64,000 nt of DNA from Lusitaniella coriacea LEGE 07157 (GCF_015207425.1 NZ_JADEWZ010000021.1:31341-95340), one strand, 5' to 3'. Positions 21,004 through 30,334 are shown, counted from the first letter of the stretch. The notes: a model not told the origin generated them from the sequence alone. Numbers and translations are program-made.

Positions 21004-21337
21004 GTTCGGTGTCCTCCGTGTGTGATGTCCCTGGCGGTTGCAGTGAATTTTCTGGACTCTTACTCAAGGTTTGGTAATTTATGTCCGATCTTATGCAATT
21101 TTTCCTATTTTTTTACAAAAATTTACAAATTTAGACAATGATTGAGGATTTTGCCTCTGTAATTTAACGGATATTTTATAACAGTTTTCCAAATTTTGCG
21201 CTCTCTCTATATGAAGAGTTTGTCCCTAAAATGTTGCATTTTCTGGAATAAACCTGCATCCTCTTGAAGTCTAGGTTTAAGCTGTGGATTGTCTTCGCCA
21301 CGAGCGTTGGTAAATCGCGTACCTTTCTCAAGCAATA
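21004..21337. other. Intergenic region between divergent genes
   Basis: This 334-base AT-rich stretch must hold the promoters of the small minus-strand gene and the plus-strand ABC ATPase. No operator or repeat was recognised. Confidence 0.5.
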
Positions 21338-22288
21338 ATGGAACAAGAATTTGCAATTGCAACTCAAGGACTCACGAAACAGTTCGATCGCCACATCGCT
21401 GTCAACGAACTCGATCTACAAATTAATAGTGGCGAAGTTTATGGGTTGATCGGTCCTAATGGCGCGGGAAAAACCACCCTAATTCGGATGCTCGCCGCCG
21501 CCGAAGAACCCACGATTGGAGAAATTTATATTTATGGCGATCGCCTTCTGTGCGATGGGAGTAACCCCAAGTTAAAGCAGCGCATTGGCTATCTCCCGGA
21601 CGATTATCCGGTCTATGAGGACTTAAATGTATGGGATTACCTGGACTATTTTGCTCGACTCTATCGCTTGCGACAGCCGCACCGTCGCCGTCGGATTTAT
21701 GAAGTATTGGAGTTAGTCCAACTTGCCAATAAGCGCAATAGTCTGATTTCTACTCTGTCGCGGGGGATGAAACAACGCCTCAGTCTGGCTCGTACTATTA
21801 TTCACGAACCGATTTTGCTGCTTCTTGACGAGCCTGTGTCGGGTTTAGATCCTATTGCTCGAATGCAGTTCCGGGACATTATTAAAGTCTTGCAAGAAGC
21901 GGGAATGACCATTTTTATTTCGTCTCACGTTTTGAGCGATCTGGCGGAGTTATGTACTTCTGTGGGCATTATGGAAATGGGTTTTTTGGTGGAGAGTTCG
22001 TCGCTCAAGGAGTTGTATGCTCGCCTGTCTCGCCAACAAATTGTTATCTCTACGTTGGGTTCCCTCGAAGGGTTAGAGGCGGAGTTAAAAAATTGTCCTT
22101 GGGTTGAAGATTGGCAAACGATTCAAGGAACGTCCAGTCTGCGAGTTCACTTTTCCGGAACGCTGGAGGAGAGCGCTGAGTTGCTGCGAGCGCTTGTGAG
22201 TGCAGAAATTCCCGTTACCGAGTTCCGCACGACTCAAGAGGATTTAGAAAGCATTTTCTTGAAAATGGGTCACCAACAAGCATCTTGA
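21338..22288 (+). CDS. ABC transporter ATP-binding protein (orphan)
   Basis: The 316-residue ATPase has Walker A GPNGAGKTT (about residues 39-47), signature LSRGMKQRLSLAR (about 143), Walker B ILLLLDEPVSGLDP and the H-loop ISSHVLSDL. A C-terminal extension of ~90 residues follows. The arrangement fits the CcmA/DrrA/NatA class, which pairs with ABC-2 type permeases for export of drugs, lipids or polymers. No permease gene is adjacent, so it must use a partner encoded elsewhere. The gene is followed by a hairpin (22355-22371) that may terminate transcription. Confidence 0.88.
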   Translation: MEQEFAIATQGLTKQFDRHIAVNELDLQINSGEVYGLIGPNGAGKTTLIRMLAAAEEPTIGEIYIYGDRLLCDGSNPKLKQRIGYLPDDYPVYEDLNVWDYLDYFARLYRLRQPHRRRRIYEVLELVQLANKRNSLISTLSRGMKQRLSLARTIIHEPILLLLDEPVSGLDPIARMQFRDIIKVLQEAGMTIFISSHVLSDLAELCTSVGIMEMGFLVESSSLKELYARLSRQQIVISTLGSLEGLEAELKNCPWVEDWQTIQGTSSLRVHFSGTLEESAELLRALVSAEIPVTEFRTTQEDLESIFLKMGHQQAS

Positions 22289-22302
22289 ATTCCTGATGTA
22301 TC

Positions 22303-22328
22303 TAAATTTACATTAGACGTAAATTGGG
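22303..22328 (-). repeat. Dispersed 3'-end motif, copy 6
   Basis: The reverse strand reads AATTTACGTCTAATGTAAAT. It lies 14 bases after the ABC ATPase stop but in the opposite orientation to that gene, unlike most copies. Confidence 0.45.
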
Positions 22329-22354
22329 AATTAAGGCTGAAGGCTTACAAAAAG

Positions 22355-22371
22355 AGGGGGTTAGACCCCCT
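22355..22371. terminator. Short GC hairpin, possible terminator
   Basis: AGGGGGT-TAG-ACCCCCT is a perfect 7-bp stem with a three-base loop, 67 bases after the ABC ATPase stop. It is followed by an AT-rich run (TAATAATTTATATTTTTT). The poly-T tract is not immediately adjacent, so termination is likely but not certain. Confidence 0.5.
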
Positions 22372-23181
22372 AATAATTTATATTTTTTCTCTTTCTACGA
22401 AGAAAATTTATGATTTCTTAGTATTAGTTGTGGGGAATGATTTCGCGATCGCGCTCGTAAAAAAGAAGATATATCTTCCCCAATCCTTGATATTCAAGCA
22501 ATTGAGGTTTTTCCCATCGACTCTATCGGTTACTCAATTGGGAACAAAAAGCTGACTCCATTTTGACAGAGAGTTAGGATGGACAGCGCCTATCGAGATT
22601 TGTGAGAAATTTTAAGAATTTAAATTGAGTGAATGGGTTACAAAAATGCTAAAATTCGGAACACTAAAGTCAGTTTTGCTGTAGCATAGTCTGGGCAATC
22701 TTCCACAAGATAGAGTACCAGCCCCAAAATTAACTGTAATATGTAGCCTTGAACTCTGGTTTAACTACAAGTTGACGGGTTGAGTGGAGCTAAAGAAAAT
22801 CGACGTTACTTCTGAGGTCTGCGACAGACGAATTGGTGTGAGGAGCGCGCGATCGAAACCCAAAGTCTGGATTCAATATTTCTTGTCTTTCGGTAAAGAT
22901 AGCTTTTAGTTAGAGTTTGACCTCAGTATTTAGCACAGTCCGTTTGAGGAACTTGGTGCGATAGCAGTCGTCCCGTACAATTGCATCGCTTGCTAGTGCT
23001 AAACACTCATTTTGAAACGGAACATTGCTAGCGAAGTAACGGTTAATAGCAGACTTTTCAGTTGAGAAGAGAAAGCAACCTATTTTGAAGTAGTCGGTTT
23101 TGCGAGTGTCTATTCCGTGCCTGTTTATAAAATCCTTTGATGACACAATAAAATTTAAGATGCCAATAGGCTGTAAATGCC

Positions 23182-23376
23182 ATGATAAACCCTATGAATT
23201 GCAATCGATTCCTCCGCTTTCTCCATGACGATCTGGCGCTTTCAACCGATTCAATCGCGATCGCGCAACGCTATTCAGAAAAAAATCCCAGCCAAATTCC
23301 CATGATTCTTTGGCAGTATGGTTTAGTGACTTTAGAACAACTCGACCGTATTTTTGATTGGCTAGAAAGCGCTTAG
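23182..23376 (+). CDS. DUF2949 family protein
   Basis: The 64-residue protein reads like the DUF2949 family: NRFLRFLHDDLALSTDSIAI, then AQRYSEKNPSQIPMILWQYG and LVTLEQLDRIFDWLESA. The family is found in cyanobacteria and has no established biochemical role. It is short, acidic and probably helical. A second in-frame ATG lies four codons in. No partner gene is nearby. Confidence 0.8.
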   Translation: MINPMNCNRFLRFLHDDLALSTDSIAIAQRYSEKNPSQIPMILWQYGLVTLEQLDRIFDWLESA

Positions 23377-23476
23377 GAAATACTCGATCGAAGATCGGGA
23401 AAAAATGCGTTTTGAGCCTTTTTTAAACCTGAGATTTTTAGTAACCACAATTATTAATTAAGTTTGTTTTAGCTTT

Positions 23477-24910
23477 CTAATTTGGGTTCAATTCAGCACA
23501 ATTTTGATGTTGTGCGGCGATTTTCTTTTGCAGGCGAGTGGGAACCCCTAAAACGGCGTTTTTGTACAAACGCTCGAATTCTCGTTCAAAGTGAGCGGCA
23601 ACCACTGGATTTTCAATAACGAGCAGCGTTTCGTCGTTGGTATGATTGGCAGCAGCAGACCAGTTATGGGAACCGGTGATGACGATTCGTTCGTCCACTA
23701 CACCAAATTTGTGGTGTAATTTATCGCCGGGAGGGAGTTGGGGAACTCCAACAGTGGAAATTGGGGAAGACCAAGGCTGATTATTAGCTTCGTATTTACA
23801 ACCTTTGCTCAAGGCTACGCCGAGCATATCCAGCGCTTCGCTGTAGTTTGGGTAAGCAAAACTGGGGTCGATTAATGCACTGATACTCGCGCCTTGTTGG
23901 TGTTTGGTTTCGAGGATGTTGGCGAGGGGTTGTTCGGAGAAGACAAAGAGTGCGAGACGCACAGATTGAGTGGCGCGGTTTAAGGTTTTACCGATTAATC
24001 CGTTGCTGCTGAGATTCCAGGCGCGGGTGGGGGAGATGGGGGAGAATTGAAGGGTTACAACGGATTCTCCAATTTTTAGCTGTTTTGCGGGACGAAATGG
24101 CTTTTTGAGTCCAAATTTACTGTTGGGTTTGCCGCCGGGACCATCTCCCCAAAGGATGTTGAATTCTTCGGTGAAGTGTTGGGTTAAGGGTGCATTTTTA
24201 ATAACGAGGAGGTGGTTGGCGTTTCCTCGGCTGCTGGTGGGACGAAAATCCCCGTGAATGCCACTGGTGGTGAAGTTTGCAGAACCTGTCACGACTGTCG
24301 CGCGATCGATCGCAACAAATTTATGATGCATTAATCCGGAGCCTTTGCTCCCATCTGCCGTGTCGTCCAGAATGGGAATACCTGCATCGCGCAAGATCGC
24401 TAGTGCATCTCCGTTTTTAATTTCTTCGGCGGTGAGGGAGCCGTTTTTATCGCGATCGACCAGTGCAACAAATTCATCGTACCGATCGCGCGCTCTCGGT
24501 TGCAACTGACTCACTTCCCCCGGATACAATTCACTCCAAGGACGATTGTAGGTATTTTCTAAAATAACCCGAACTTTGACTCCCACTTTGTGACGGTCTG
24601 CGAGTGCCTGCGCAATTTTGGGTAAGCGCAATTCTTGAACGGCAACATCAACGCTGGATTTAGCAGTTTTAATGGCATCGACAACAACTTGCTCTAAGTC
24701 GTCTCCTGGACGTTCTAACGGACGGTACGGTTCGGTATAATCAGCTCCCTTTGCTTGATTTTGGTTCGCGTAAACTTGAATAAACGGGTCTTGGGGAAGA
24801 GGATCGGGACGTTGAGATTGTGACTGACGAAGCCAAAAGTACCGTCCAATCCCGGCAGTCATTATTAAACCAAAAATTACAAATAAGAGCGTAAATCGAT
24901 GCTGCTTCAT
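23477..24910 (-). CDS. Phospholipase D-like protein with an EF-hand calcium-binding loop
   Basis: The 477-residue protein has an N-terminal membrane anchor or signal (residues 7-27) and two PLD HKD motifs, HHKFVAIDRATVVTGSANF (about residue 200) and HHKFGVVDERIVITGSHNWS (about 403). Proteins with this pair form one active site and cut phosphodiester bonds in lipids or nucleic acids. Between the first half and the first HKD lies DRDKNGSLTAEEI (about residue 150), a textbook EF-hand loop with ligands at positions 1, 3, 5, 7, 9 and 12. This suggests calcium-dependent activity or stability outside the cytoplasm. The substrate is unknown. Confidence 0.85.
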   Translation of the reverse strand: MKQHRFTLLFVIFGLIMTAGIGRYFWLRQSQSQRPDPLPQDPFIQVYANQNQAKGADYTEPYRPLERPGDDLEQVVVDAIKTAKSSVDVAVQELRLPKIAQALADRHKVGVKVRVILENTYNRPWSELYPGEVSQLQPRARDRYDEFVALVDRDKNGSLTAEEIKNGDALAILRDAGIPILDDTADGSKGSGLMHHKFVAIDRATVVTGSANFTTSGIHGDFRPTSSRGNANHLLVIKNAPLTQHFTEEFNILWGDGPGGKPNSKFGLKKPFRPAKQLKIGESVVTLQFSPISPTRAWNLSSNGLIGKTLNRATQSVRLALFVFSEQPLANILETKHQQGASISALIDPSFAYPNYSEALDMLGVALSKGCKYEANNQPWSSPISTVGVPQLPPGDKLHHKFGVVDERIVITGSHNWSAAANHTNDETLLVIENPVVAAHFEREFERLYKNAVLGVPTRLQKKIAAQHQNCAELNPN

Positions 24911-25064
24911 AGCCTTTGCGCGATTGGGAGGGTTACTGTTTTAACCGGCATCCCAATCTTCTCGTCAATCTTAGTGGGCAGCTTTACAATGCCAGAATGG
25001 TGTTTTCAGGGTCAAGAGGCACGTTTCTTTACTCTTTTCCCAATTTACGCCTGCTGCGAATACT

Positions 25065-25138
25065 CTGATAACCCTTGCTAGGGTGAGGGAACAGGGAATA
25101 GTCAGAAAAACAACCACAGATTCAGGGTTTTAGCTTCT
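25065..25138. repeat. Dispersed repeat, second copy of the CCCTTGCTAGG family
   Basis: The sequence AACCCTTGCTAGG, a short GGGAA-rich run, and CAGGGTTTTAGCTTCTGATG match the block at 4796-4884 (AGGGTTCTAGCTTCTAATA). It is followed in both places by the reverse 3'-end motif, so the two elements travel together. Confidence 0.55.
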
Positions 25139-25160
25139 GATGCACATTAAGCATCAATTG
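25139..25160 (-). repeat. Dispersed 3'-end motif, copy 7
   Basis: The reverse strand reads CAATTGATGCTTAATGTGCA. It lies about 30 bases after the stop of the Psb35-like gene and in its direction. Confidence 0.5.
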
Positions 25161-25190
25161 AGAATTGCCACAGCAACATCGAGTTTAGCT

Positions 25191-25388
25191 TTATTTGTCC
25201 TTTGAGTCGCTGACTTTAGGAACGATATCGGGACGATCTTTTCCTTCCCAACCGGGGGGACGTTTGGAGTTGTACCACGCGATCGAACCAATTCCAACCG
25301 CCGCAATAAACCCTACGACGTACACGGCAACAAACGCAACGGGAAAGTTTCCGCCACTCGCGGCGGTTGCTTCCATCAATATCTGCAT
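25191..25388 (-). CDS. Psb35-like photosystem II assembly protein
   Basis: The 65-residue protein has one transmembrane helix (about residues 15-38, FPVAFVAVYVVGFIAAVGIG) followed by the conserved-looking SIAWYNSKRPPGWEGKDRPD. As I recall the family, this tail matches Psb35 (Ssl2148 of Synechocystis), a small protein that stabilises the CP47 assembly module of photosystem II in the thylakoid. A good AAGGAG lies nine bases before the ATG. The identification is from memory of the motif and should be tested by a search. If wrong, it is still a single-pass thylakoid-type small protein. Confidence 0.6.
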   Translation of the reverse strand: MQILMEATAASGGNFPVAFVAVYVVGFIAAVGIGSIAWYNSKRPPGWEGKDRPDIVPKVSDSKDK

Positions 25389-25582
25389 CTTTATGTAACT
25401 CCTTTGTTATTCTCTGCCAATCGTAACAAATCTTTGCAAATATTCTAAGAATCAGGTGGAAATTGGGAATTAGCAAATCCGAACTTCAAAGGTTTAGACG
25501 CTATTAAGATTTCTTTTATGAATCAGCTCTCAAGCCCGTCGTAAGATGAGAAATGTTAGCCTCACGACAAAGGAATTCAACC

Positions 25583-25855
25583 ATGAATACTTTAGAGTTT
25601 CTCTCACAACTCAACGATTCTGAGAAAGAATGGGGACTTTGGATCGATCGCGAAAATCGAGACGAGCATCATGTGGGACAGTATGCGTTTGAGAACGATC
25701 GATTGCCTAAAGCCTTTGTTCACGTTGCCAGTTTAGAACGTTTGGCACACCTGCGTCAGAAGTATATTCTTGAAAATAATGCCTCTGCTAAAAGTGAGTC
25801 TGTATTAGGTCAAGAGTGGGCAAAACAATTTTTGTCTCAATGGCAGCCCCAGTAG
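25583..25855 (+). CDS. Small conserved hypothetical protein
   Basis: The 90-residue soluble protein begins MNTLEFLSQLNDSEKEWGLW and continues with GQYAFENDRLPKAFVHVAS and LAHLRQKYILENNASAKSES. No family name comes to mind, but the composition and the AAGGAATT ribosome-binding site before the ATG look like a genuine gene. An upstream in-frame ATG at 25553 would add ten residues without support. It stands between two minus-strand genes. Confidence 0.6.
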   Translation: MNTLEFLSQLNDSEKEWGLWIDRENRDEHHVGQYAFENDRLPKAFVHVASLERLAHLRQKYILENNASAKSESVLGQEWAKQFLSQWQPQ

Positions 25856-25909
25856 GGTTTTGAGAGGGGTTTGTTAGATTGTCTGCGTTGATAGACACGG
25901 GGACGGGGT

Positions 25910-25998
25910 GACGCGGTGAAGTCCCAATCGTAGGATGTGTTAGGCGATAGCCGTAACGCATCGCTGGTATCTTATTTTTACGCAAGTCCCTAAGCGTG
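25910..25998. repeat. Dispersed MITE-like element, copy A
   Basis: The sequence GTAGGATGTGTTAGGCGATA, then GCATCGCTGGTATCTTATTT and ACGCAAGTCCC, recurs in inverted orientation at 42392-42465 with few differences over about 75 bases. It is noncoding. The core GTAGGRTGTGTTAGGCGA resembles a widespread cyanobacterial repetitive element. Confidence 0.65.
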
Positions 25999-26116
25999 AT
26001 TTAGGCATTTGTGATGCGGGGACACGGGGACGCGGTGAGAAAGAATGTGAGAGTGTCTATCCGGCGCTATTCTCTATTCCCTCAACCCATCACCCGAACT
26101 CAAGATCGCGCGTTTT

Positions 26117-28195
26117 TTAAGTGGCAGCCTCCAGGAAAGCTTGGTAGGCTGTTTCTACGGTTTCAACGGCTGTATTGACTTCCCCTTCAAAGTTTCTCAA
26201 CCGTTCGACTTCCGTCGCGCGATCGATTTCGTAGGATTCTTTCTGCTTCACTAAATTATCTAACTCTGTCTTGCGTGCCGTAATATCTTCATTAATGCGG
26301 TTAGTGACTTCTTGTTCGTAGGTTTTGAAGCATTCCGCGATCGCGTCATGAACGGGTTGCCATTGTTCCTCTGCAACTTGGGGGAGGTATTTCACTAATT
26401 CCTTTTTCGCCGCCTTGACCAATTCCTTACGCGCCTGGTCTGCTTGTACCATCCCTACGCCTAACCCTAAAACGGCAAATCCGAGGGGTCCTAAAACAAC
26501 TCCCGTCGCTGTGGTGATAATGCTGCCGATGCCGAAGACGGTAATAAAATTGAGAATAATATTCTTCCAATCAAACCCCGCACCTGCCATCGCCACCCCT
26601 GCAATATTCCCCCTGGCGAGAGAAAAGATTCCGGCTGCCCATTTTGCCCAAGCGGGGGCATTATCCTCTTGGGTGTAGCCTGATATGGAAGGGATTTTGT
26701 GTCCGGTGAGTTTTTCCGCGATCGCGTCGGTCACTTTGGTGTAGGATGCCCCGTAGCGAGTCGCACTTTTGGAGAGTTGTGCAAATGCCGCATCCATCTC
26801 CTTCTCAGCCGTCAGACTCCACGCGGCGAGTTTGTCGTTGATATACTGTTCAAAGGCTTTACGCAGTTGCGCTTCAAAAGCATCTCGTTTTTTGGAAGAG
26901 AAGAAATCGAAAAAATTCAATGCCGGTTGGTAGCGAATAAAATCCGCTTCAAAGGTATTGCCAAGATTCAAAATATAATCGCGGAAGGAATCGGCAATAA
27001 TTTTAGCTTTTGTGTCTCGAAGTTCCTGAATTTCGCCCTTAAATTGTCTTTGTATCTCGTGCAGTTGGTTGAATTCCGGTTCGACGGAACGAATTCTTTC
27101 TTTTAATTGGTTAACATCATCTTCGAGTAACGGGATGCGACGTTCTACGCTTTCGCGAATGCGACTGTTGGTTTGTCTAGCGAGGGTTCTTGCTTGTCGA
27201 AGTTCCGCGATCGCGCGTTCTTGAGTTAAAAAGGTATTTAATGCCGCCATAAACTCCGGAAACCCCGTTCCTTCAAGAGACGCATTGGCATCCTTAATTC
27301 GCCGTCGCAATGCCAACAAAGAAGAGAGTTCAAAAACACGCTCTTCGTACCAATCGTAACCGTCAATCTGGCAATATTCCGCTAAATTTGCCTTGAAAAC
27401 GCGCTGCAATTTCCACTCCGCTTCCTCCAATTCTTCCGGGTCATCAGGATCGATTAAACTCTCTTTAACTTGATCCCAAGCATTGATTAAAAAGAAGACC
27501 GTTAAACCCCGATCTTTAATATAATTTTCTAAGTAACGTCGCTCTCCTAACGTACAAGGCTGTGTGGCTCGCAGCACAAATAAAACTGCGTGACAATTGT
27601 TGATATATCCCAAAGATAATTCATTCCTCGCCTCCGTATCATTCAATCCCGGACTATCGACAATTTCAATGCCTTTTTCTAATAAAGGTAGGGGATATTC
27701 TACCACTGCATAATCGACATTGGGAAACGCCTCTTTTTTCTGTTCTTCCAATCGCTTCGCTTCTGCCGAATCGATCGTATAGTTGCGTTTAAAACTCTTG
27801 AAATCAATAGTTTCTGAAGGCGTATTGTCATTGAAATGTACCGTCACCTTCTTCTCAGAACCGTAACGCAGAACTGTCAGAATCGCCGTACAAGGATTGA
27901 CATCGCTGGGTAGCAAATTTTCGCCAATTAAGGCATTGAGAAACGTACTTTTCCCTCGCTTCATATCTCCCAACACTAACAAGCGAAAAACTCCTTGCTG
28001 CAAGCTTTGCGCGACACGGCTCAAATCTTCCACATCACGATCCAACTCCAGAGAACCGGACTGCTTTTTACCTTCCAATTCGGCTTGCTGTAAGGTTTGA
28101 ACGAGATGGCTTAGAGTGTCGGCAATATTGGCACGAGTTTTTGCCACGCGATCGAGATCGTTTAAGAAATTAGTGGTTTCAATTTTTTGATTCAT
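26117..28195 (-). CDS. Bacterial dynamin-like GTPase 2 (membrane-inserting type)
   Basis: The 692-residue protein has a dynamin GTPase domain: P-loop LGDMKRGKSTFLNALIG (residues 75-91), G3 VDSPGLNDTEARNEL and G4-like INAWDQ. Coiled helical stalk segments follow. Residues about 535-585 are strongly hydrophobic (ITVFGIGSIITTATGVVLG), a membrane paddle as in DynA/BDLP-type proteins. It differs from the GTPase at 16.5 kb in this membrane segment. It starts 13 bases after the stop of a secreted LRR gene, so the two are almost certainly co-transcribed. ATG at 28193-28195 was chosen because an upstream GTG would overlap that gene. Confidence 0.88.
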   Translation of the reverse strand: MNQKIETTNFLNDLDRVAKTRANIADTLSHLVQTLQQAELEGKKQSGSLELDRDVEDLSRVAQSLQQGVFRLLVLGDMKRGKSTFLNALIGENLLPSDVNPCTAILTVLRYGSEKKVTVHFNDNTPSETIDFKSFKRNYTIDSAEAKRLEEQKKEAFPNVDYAVVEYPLPLLEKGIEIVDSPGLNDTEARNELSLGYINNCHAVLFVLRATQPCTLGERRYLENYIKDRGLTVFFLINAWDQVKESLIDPDDPEELEEAEWKLQRVFKANLAEYCQIDGYDWYEERVFELSSLLALRRRIKDANASLEGTGFPEFMAALNTFLTQERAIAELRQARTLARQTNSRIRESVERRIPLLEDDVNQLKERIRSVEPEFNQLHEIQRQFKGEIQELRDTKAKIIADSFRDYILNLGNTFEADFIRYQPALNFFDFFSSKKRDAFEAQLRKAFEQYINDKLAAWSLTAEKEMDAAFAQLSKSATRYGASYTKVTDAIAEKLTGHKIPSISGYTQEDNAPAWAKWAAGIFSLARGNIAGVAMAGAGFDWKNIILNFITVFGIGSIITTATGVVLGPLGFAVLGLGVGMVQADQARKELVKAAKKELVKYLPQVAEEQWQPVHDAIAECFKTYEQEVTNRINEDITARKTELDNLVKQKESYEIDRATEVERLRNFEGEVNTAVETVETAYQAFLEAAT

Positions 28196-28208
28196 TTTTG
28201 CAAGAATT

Positions 28209-29546
28209 TTAGAAAGGATAATAAGTTCTATGAGGCGGTTTGAAATCACAGAATAAAACAGGACACTCTTCTGTAACTAAAGGATTACTGTACGCATAGA
28301 TTACACGAAGTTTTTCTAGTGAAGATAATGAACTGAGATCGGTGATTTGATTATTGCTAACATTCAAATAAGTGAGATTAGTTAAATTAGCAAGTGGACT
28401 CACATCAATAATGATATTGATCGGCAGAGATAGATGAGTTAAATTGGTAAGGTTGGATAGCGGACGAAGATCGACGATCTTATTATTCACCAGAACCAAT
28501 TTAGTGAGTCGAGTTAAATTGCTTAACGGCTCGATATCGGATATCAAATTATTATTAATAGAGAGTTCAGTGAGTTCGACCAAATTCCTGAGCGAACCAA
28601 TATCACGAATATTATTACGTTCGAGGATTAGTTTGGTTAACTTGTTCAGAGTTGCCAAAGGACTGATATCAAAAATTCCAGTTCCCATAAGACGGAGTTG
28701 TGTTAGGTTTACGAGGTGAGACATGGGAGTCAGATCGATGCGTCGATCTCGCCTCAAGGTAAACTGAGTTAAATTTGTTAGACGAGACAGTGGAGTAAGA
28801 GTTTCTATTTGATCTCCAGAGAGAGAAAGCTGAGTTAGATTTTCGAGATGAGCGAGTGGACTGATATCTTTGATTTTTTCTCCACCGAGATGCAGTTGAG
28901 TTAAGTTTGTTAAACCCGTAAGCGAACTCACGTTATTAATATTTTCTCCCCCAATTTCTAATTCAGTTAAATTGGTTAGGCGAGCGAGTGGGTTTAGATC
29001 GTTAATATTCTTTCCACCAAGGTGCAGTTGAGTTAAATTCGTTAAGTTAGAAAGCGGACTCAGATTGCTGAAATCTCCTCCACTTAGATGAAGTACAGTG
29101 AGGTTAGTTAGGCGAGTGAGCGGACTCAGATCGGCAATATTATTATTGGTGAGGCTCAGTCCAACAAGATTAGTTAGAGTTGCTAGCGGACTAATATCGG
29201 TAACATTGTTAAATTCTAAATTGAGTCCCGTAAGATTTGTGAGAGTTGCGAGCGGACGAACATCTCTAATATTCCTCCAACTGATATCGATTACAGTGCG
29301 GCTAGATAAAGAATCAGAAGCATTTTTACAGTCAACTTCCAAAGCTCCACCCAACAGCACATCTACCGTATGTTTTGCTTCTGGAGAAAGGTTTTCTCTA
29401 TTCTCGCACCATTGAACAAAACTGTTATAAGTTTGGGGTGTTTGTGCGATTGAAGGAATATGAAAACTTAAGATGAGAGAGAGTCCCAAGCAAAAAGCGA
29501 TCGCTTGAGAGATAAATTTGGAAGGTCGTATCTTTGAAATAGCCAC
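28209..29546 (-). CDS. Secreted leucine-rich-repeat protein
   Basis: The 445-residue protein has a signal peptide (hydrophobic residues 12-32, probable cleavage after IAQ or AQT near 35). About fifteen 22-residue LRRs of the internalin/SDS22 type follow, e.g. LTNLTQLHLGGKNINDLNPL. A short CDFKPPHRTYYPF tail has one of several cysteines. LRRs bind proteins. The protein should face the periplasm or exterior, while the next gene encodes a cytoplasmic or membrane GTPase. The start is a GTG with a weak ribosome site; no nearer ATG exists. It lies 47 bases after the Uma2 gene on the same strand. Confidence 0.85.
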   Translation of the reverse strand: MAISKIRPSKFISQAIAFCLGLSLILSFHIPSIAQTPQTYNSFVQWCENRENLSPEAKHTVDVLLGGALEVDCKNASDSLSSRTVIDISWRNIRDVRPLATLTNLTGLNLEFNNVTDISPLATLTNLVGLSLTNNNIADLSPLTRLTNLTVLHLSGGDFSNLSPLSNLTNLTQLHLGGKNINDLNPLARLTNLTELEIGGENINNVSSLTGLTNLTQLHLGGEKIKDISPLAHLENLTQLSLSGDQIETLTPLSRLTNLTQFTLRRDRRIDLTPMSHLVNLTQLRLMGTGIFDISPLATLNKLTKLILERNNIRDIGSLRNLVELTELSINNNLISDIEPLSNLTRLTKLVLVNNKIVDLRPLSNLTNLTHLSLPINIIIDVSPLANLTNLTYLNVSNNQITDLSSLSSLEKLRVIYAYSNPLVTEECPVLFCDFKPPHRTYYPF

Positions 29547-29593
29547 AGGTTGTAAATTTTCACCCCAGTCAAAATGTATTTGTTCGTTCGAGG

Positions 29594-30334
29594 TTATGTT
29601 GATGGCGAATCACTTTCAGATAAGCTGCCAAATCGTTCTTGGTAGCGTTGTAATTGCTCTTCCAGTTGCTCTGCACGTTGGCGCTCTTGTTCTGCACGCT
29701 GGCGCTCTTCTTCTGCTTGTTCTTCTGCCTGTAATTTTGCGCTAGTTGCCTCCTCTAACGCTTGACTTAACTCTTCAGGAATCAATAATTTTTTCCCGTT
29801 ATCTTCTCGATAAAATCCGATGAGTTTTCCTTCCGCTTCAAGGTGTAATTGGAGAGCGGTACTGCAATTGTCTAAAATAGGAAAATACGTTCCCTCATGA
29901 AGGCGATATCCTTGGAGTTGTCCTTCAATCCATTCATTTTTTGGGTCGAATAACCAGTACTCTTCTACTTCTAATCCAGCGTAAAGGTTTTTTTTGAAGA
30001 TGAGATCGTTATCTTTTGTTCCTCGCGAGGTGATCTCGAAGATAACACGAGGTACTTGTCCTTCTTCCCACAGTTTATAGCTATCTCGCCCTCCCGGTTC
30101 TACGTCAAAAATGACCATGATATCGGGAACGACGTAAATTTTAGGCAGTCCTTGAGCGTAGTACAAAATTTGATTGCCTAATACCGTTGCGCGACGGTTT
30201 TTCAAGTATTGTTTGAGGACTTCGAGGGTTGTCAGCAGTGCATAGAGATGGTCGAAAGTTTCTGCCACGGGTTGACCGTCCGAACTAGGGTAGATAATAG
30301 GGGTTTTTGGGGGAGTTGAGGGAGAGGCGACCAT
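29594..30334 (-). CDS. Uma2-family (DUF820) nuclease-like protein with a coiled-coil tail
   Basis: The 246-residue protein matches the Uma2/DUF820 fold of the PD-(D/E)xK nuclease superfamily: PDIMVIFDVEPGGRDSYKLW, then PRVIFEITSRGTKDND and GLEVEEYWLFDP, which supply the acidic and lysine/tyrosine residues of the catalytic core. The last 60 residues form a Glu/Gln/Arg-rich coiled coil (EEQAEEERQRAEQERQRAEQ). Uma2 genes are very numerous in cyanobacteria, and their function is largely unknown. It precedes the LRR-dynamin pair on the same strand and might be co-transcribed. Confidence 0.85.
   Translation of the reverse strand: MVASPSTPPKTPIIYPSSDGQPVAETFDHLYALLTTLEVLKQYLKNRRATVLGNQILYYAQGLPKIYVVPDIMVIFDVEPGGRDSYKLWEEGQVPRVIFEITSRGTKDNDLIFKKNLYAGLEVEEYWLFDPKNEWIEGQLQGYRLHEGTYFPILDNCSTALQLHLEAEGKLIGFYREDNGKKLLIPEELSQALEEATSAKLQAEEQAEEERQRAEQERQRAEQLEEQLQRYQERFGSLSESDSPST

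Larger units (their letters stand above)
22289..23181. other. Long intergenic region (893 bases)
   Basis: It contains a reverse 3'-end motif copy, the sequence GGCTGAAGGCTTACAA (also at 32396-32411), the hairpin at 22355-22371 and otherwise no recognisable gene. A 78-codon GTG frame on the reverse strand (22910-23146) has no supporting features. A structured RNA in 22600-22900 cannot be excluded. Confidence 0.45.

Noticed and set aside
22910..23146. 78-codon GTG frame on the minus strand in the long gap before DUF2949
   Set aside because: GTG start without a ribosome site and no recognisable family.
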